Shown here piece after piece: positions 62,957 to 64,000 of a DNA stretch of 64,000 bases. The notes under the pieces are model-generated. The model was not told the DNA's origin. It saw only the letters and a list, made by a program, of their open reading frames with translations, and ran no database searches. Position numbers and translations under genes: made by a program. How positions within the stretch are numbered: the stretch's first letter is position 1; every line of letters begins with the position of its first letter. This DNA comes from Strongylocentrotus droebachiensis (Eukaryota > Echinodermata > Echinoidea > Camarodonta > Strongylocentrotidae), in NCBI GenBank assembly GCA_035222895.1, contig JAVYIG010000173.1:310001-374000 (forward strand). Direction: 5' to 3'.

Positions 62957-63147
62957 GGCCCGAATTCACAAAGCAAGGTTTGAGCTCAGACCAAGGTTTG
63001 AGCTCAAACCTCCTTTTGTTTCGCCAAACCTCTTTTTGTTATTTACAAACCAGGTTTGTAAATAACAAAAGGAGGTTTGGCGAAACAAAAGGAGGTTTGA
63101 GCTCAAACCTTGGTCTGAGCTCAAACCTTGCTTTGTGAATTCGGGCC
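62957..63147. mobile_element. 191-bp near-perfect palindromic MITE
   Basis: It begins GGCCCGAATTCACAAAGCAA and ends with its exact reverse complement, with one mismatch seen over the 95-bp arms and a centre at 63052. The arms are built from repeated AGGTTTGAGCTCA and GGAGGTTTG words. TCT flanks both sides (62954-62956 and 63148-63150), a possible 3-bp duplication as in PIF/Harbinger elements. There is no coding capacity. Confidence 0.85.
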
Positions 63148-64000
63148 TCTGTGTTTCAGGAATAGTTTATGCATCAGTAAATCGTTCGATATAACCATGA
63201 ATGAATTAACTCTGACTCTTTTCCGCTCCCCTTTAAGGTTTATTCATTATAGTATGACTTTTAGAATTAATTTTACCCGATCACGGATGTGAACTGGACG
63301 TCCACCGGGGATTAAACATCTTCAAAATTATTATTTGAGCAACTGAATGAGGCACTGGATAAGTACCATATTTAATTTTAGAAAATAGCTCTCGTTCCAT
63401 GGCATTCTTTGTGATAATTTTCTTGAGACACACCCGTCGTATTACCTCATTAGCGTCAGGAATTGTGGAATAGGTAGGATGAGAAAAAAGCATGAAATTG
63501 AATGAAATGAAGCTATGAAATGTTAAAATGTGGCTGGTTATCATAGCAATCTCTTCTACAAACTGTTGTTAACATTCATCTCGGTATTATAAAAATGTTT
63601 TCTACACAAGAATGTATAAACACTTCTGTAATCCCGGGGCGATGTGTGTTTTTACACATCTCCCCGTAAAACCTTCCTGTTGCTACCAACTACCAAGTCC
63701 TTTAAAGGGGAAACGGGGGTGATTGTCCTCTGTGCTCTAGACTTCCGGTCGTCAATTTCTGGGCTTCTGTCGTTCACCCCTCTTATCACTCCCATAGATA
63801 CCTACTTGGGTATCAAGACCCTCAAGAGGGTGAAGGCTATCTCGAGGGGTGCATCCTAGATCATAGCATATCATAGCAAAGAGGAGGGGTGCACAAATAA
63901 TTGATGATGCCTGACGTAAATCGTGTAAATCTATAACCCCGCTCACCTCCCATTCTGTCACTTCGGAACTCGAGGTGATTTCTCAAGTAGCCTAAAAATT

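Larger units (their letters stand above)
44678..64000 (+). other. Putative first intron of the methyltransferase gene, running off the window
   Basis: It begins with the donor GTGAGT. No exon resembling the rest of the methyltransferase (SAM-binding Rossmann motif) is recognised on the + strand through 64000, so the acceptor is beyond the window or in a short exon I missed. The interval is AT-rich and holds microsatellites, one SINE, a retroposon tail and a palindromic MITE, each listed separately. Nested genes cannot be excluded. Confidence 0.45.

Overview
This is a eukaryotic nuclear window, most likely from an echinoderm and probably a sea urchin. The base composition is AT-rich. There are no bacterial-style gene blocks. 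Microsatellites, tRNA-derived SINEs and miniature DNA transposons are abundant. The one recognisable exon belongs to a methyltransferase family that I recall being well represented in sea urchins and other invertebrate deuterostomes. The species assignment is inference.

Gene content is very low. The only coding segment I can support well is at 44466-44677 on the + strand. It is the first coding exon of a class I SAM-dependent methyltransferase (Rv2258c-like) gene. It starts at an ATG in a strong Kozak context and ends at a consensus GTGAGT donor. A plausible promoter and 5'UTR lie just upstream (about 43800-44465). No second exon is recognisable before the window ends, so about 19.3 kb downstream is read as first intron, though it could hold other genes I cannot see. 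The first 2.5 kb might be a 3'UTR of a gene lying to the left; this is weak. Every other open frame looks like chance, simple repeat or transposon.

The rest is mainly repeats. 0-13 kb: a 0.3 kb foldback, an inverted degenerate minisatellite, two palindromic elements of nearly 0.9 kb each (4598-5481 and 11507-12433, both with TA target duplications), a SINE, and an imperfect pyrimidine-rich duplication. 14-25 kb: a 123-bp tandem repeat, a TTTA-rich tract, a second SINE family, a 122-bp Mutator-like MITE with a 9-bp target duplication, and a degraded 280-bp hAT MITE with an 8-bp target duplication. 31-34 kb: a 1655-bp non-autonomous hAT element with an exact 8-bp target duplication and an internal satellite of about seven units. 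34-44 kb: a degraded antisense SINE, a motif cluster near 36.1 kb, and otherwise plain AT-rich DNA. 44-64 kb: the putative intron, with AGT and CTT microsatellites, a SINE, and a 191-bp near-perfect palindrome (62957-63147).

I see no CRISPR array, rRNA, intact tRNA gene or multi-gene system. The most informative structure is the 11507-12433 palindrome, whose two arms each carry the same SINE-derived segment in mirror orientation. That places the SINE insertion before the palindrome formed, or before one arm was copied onto the other.
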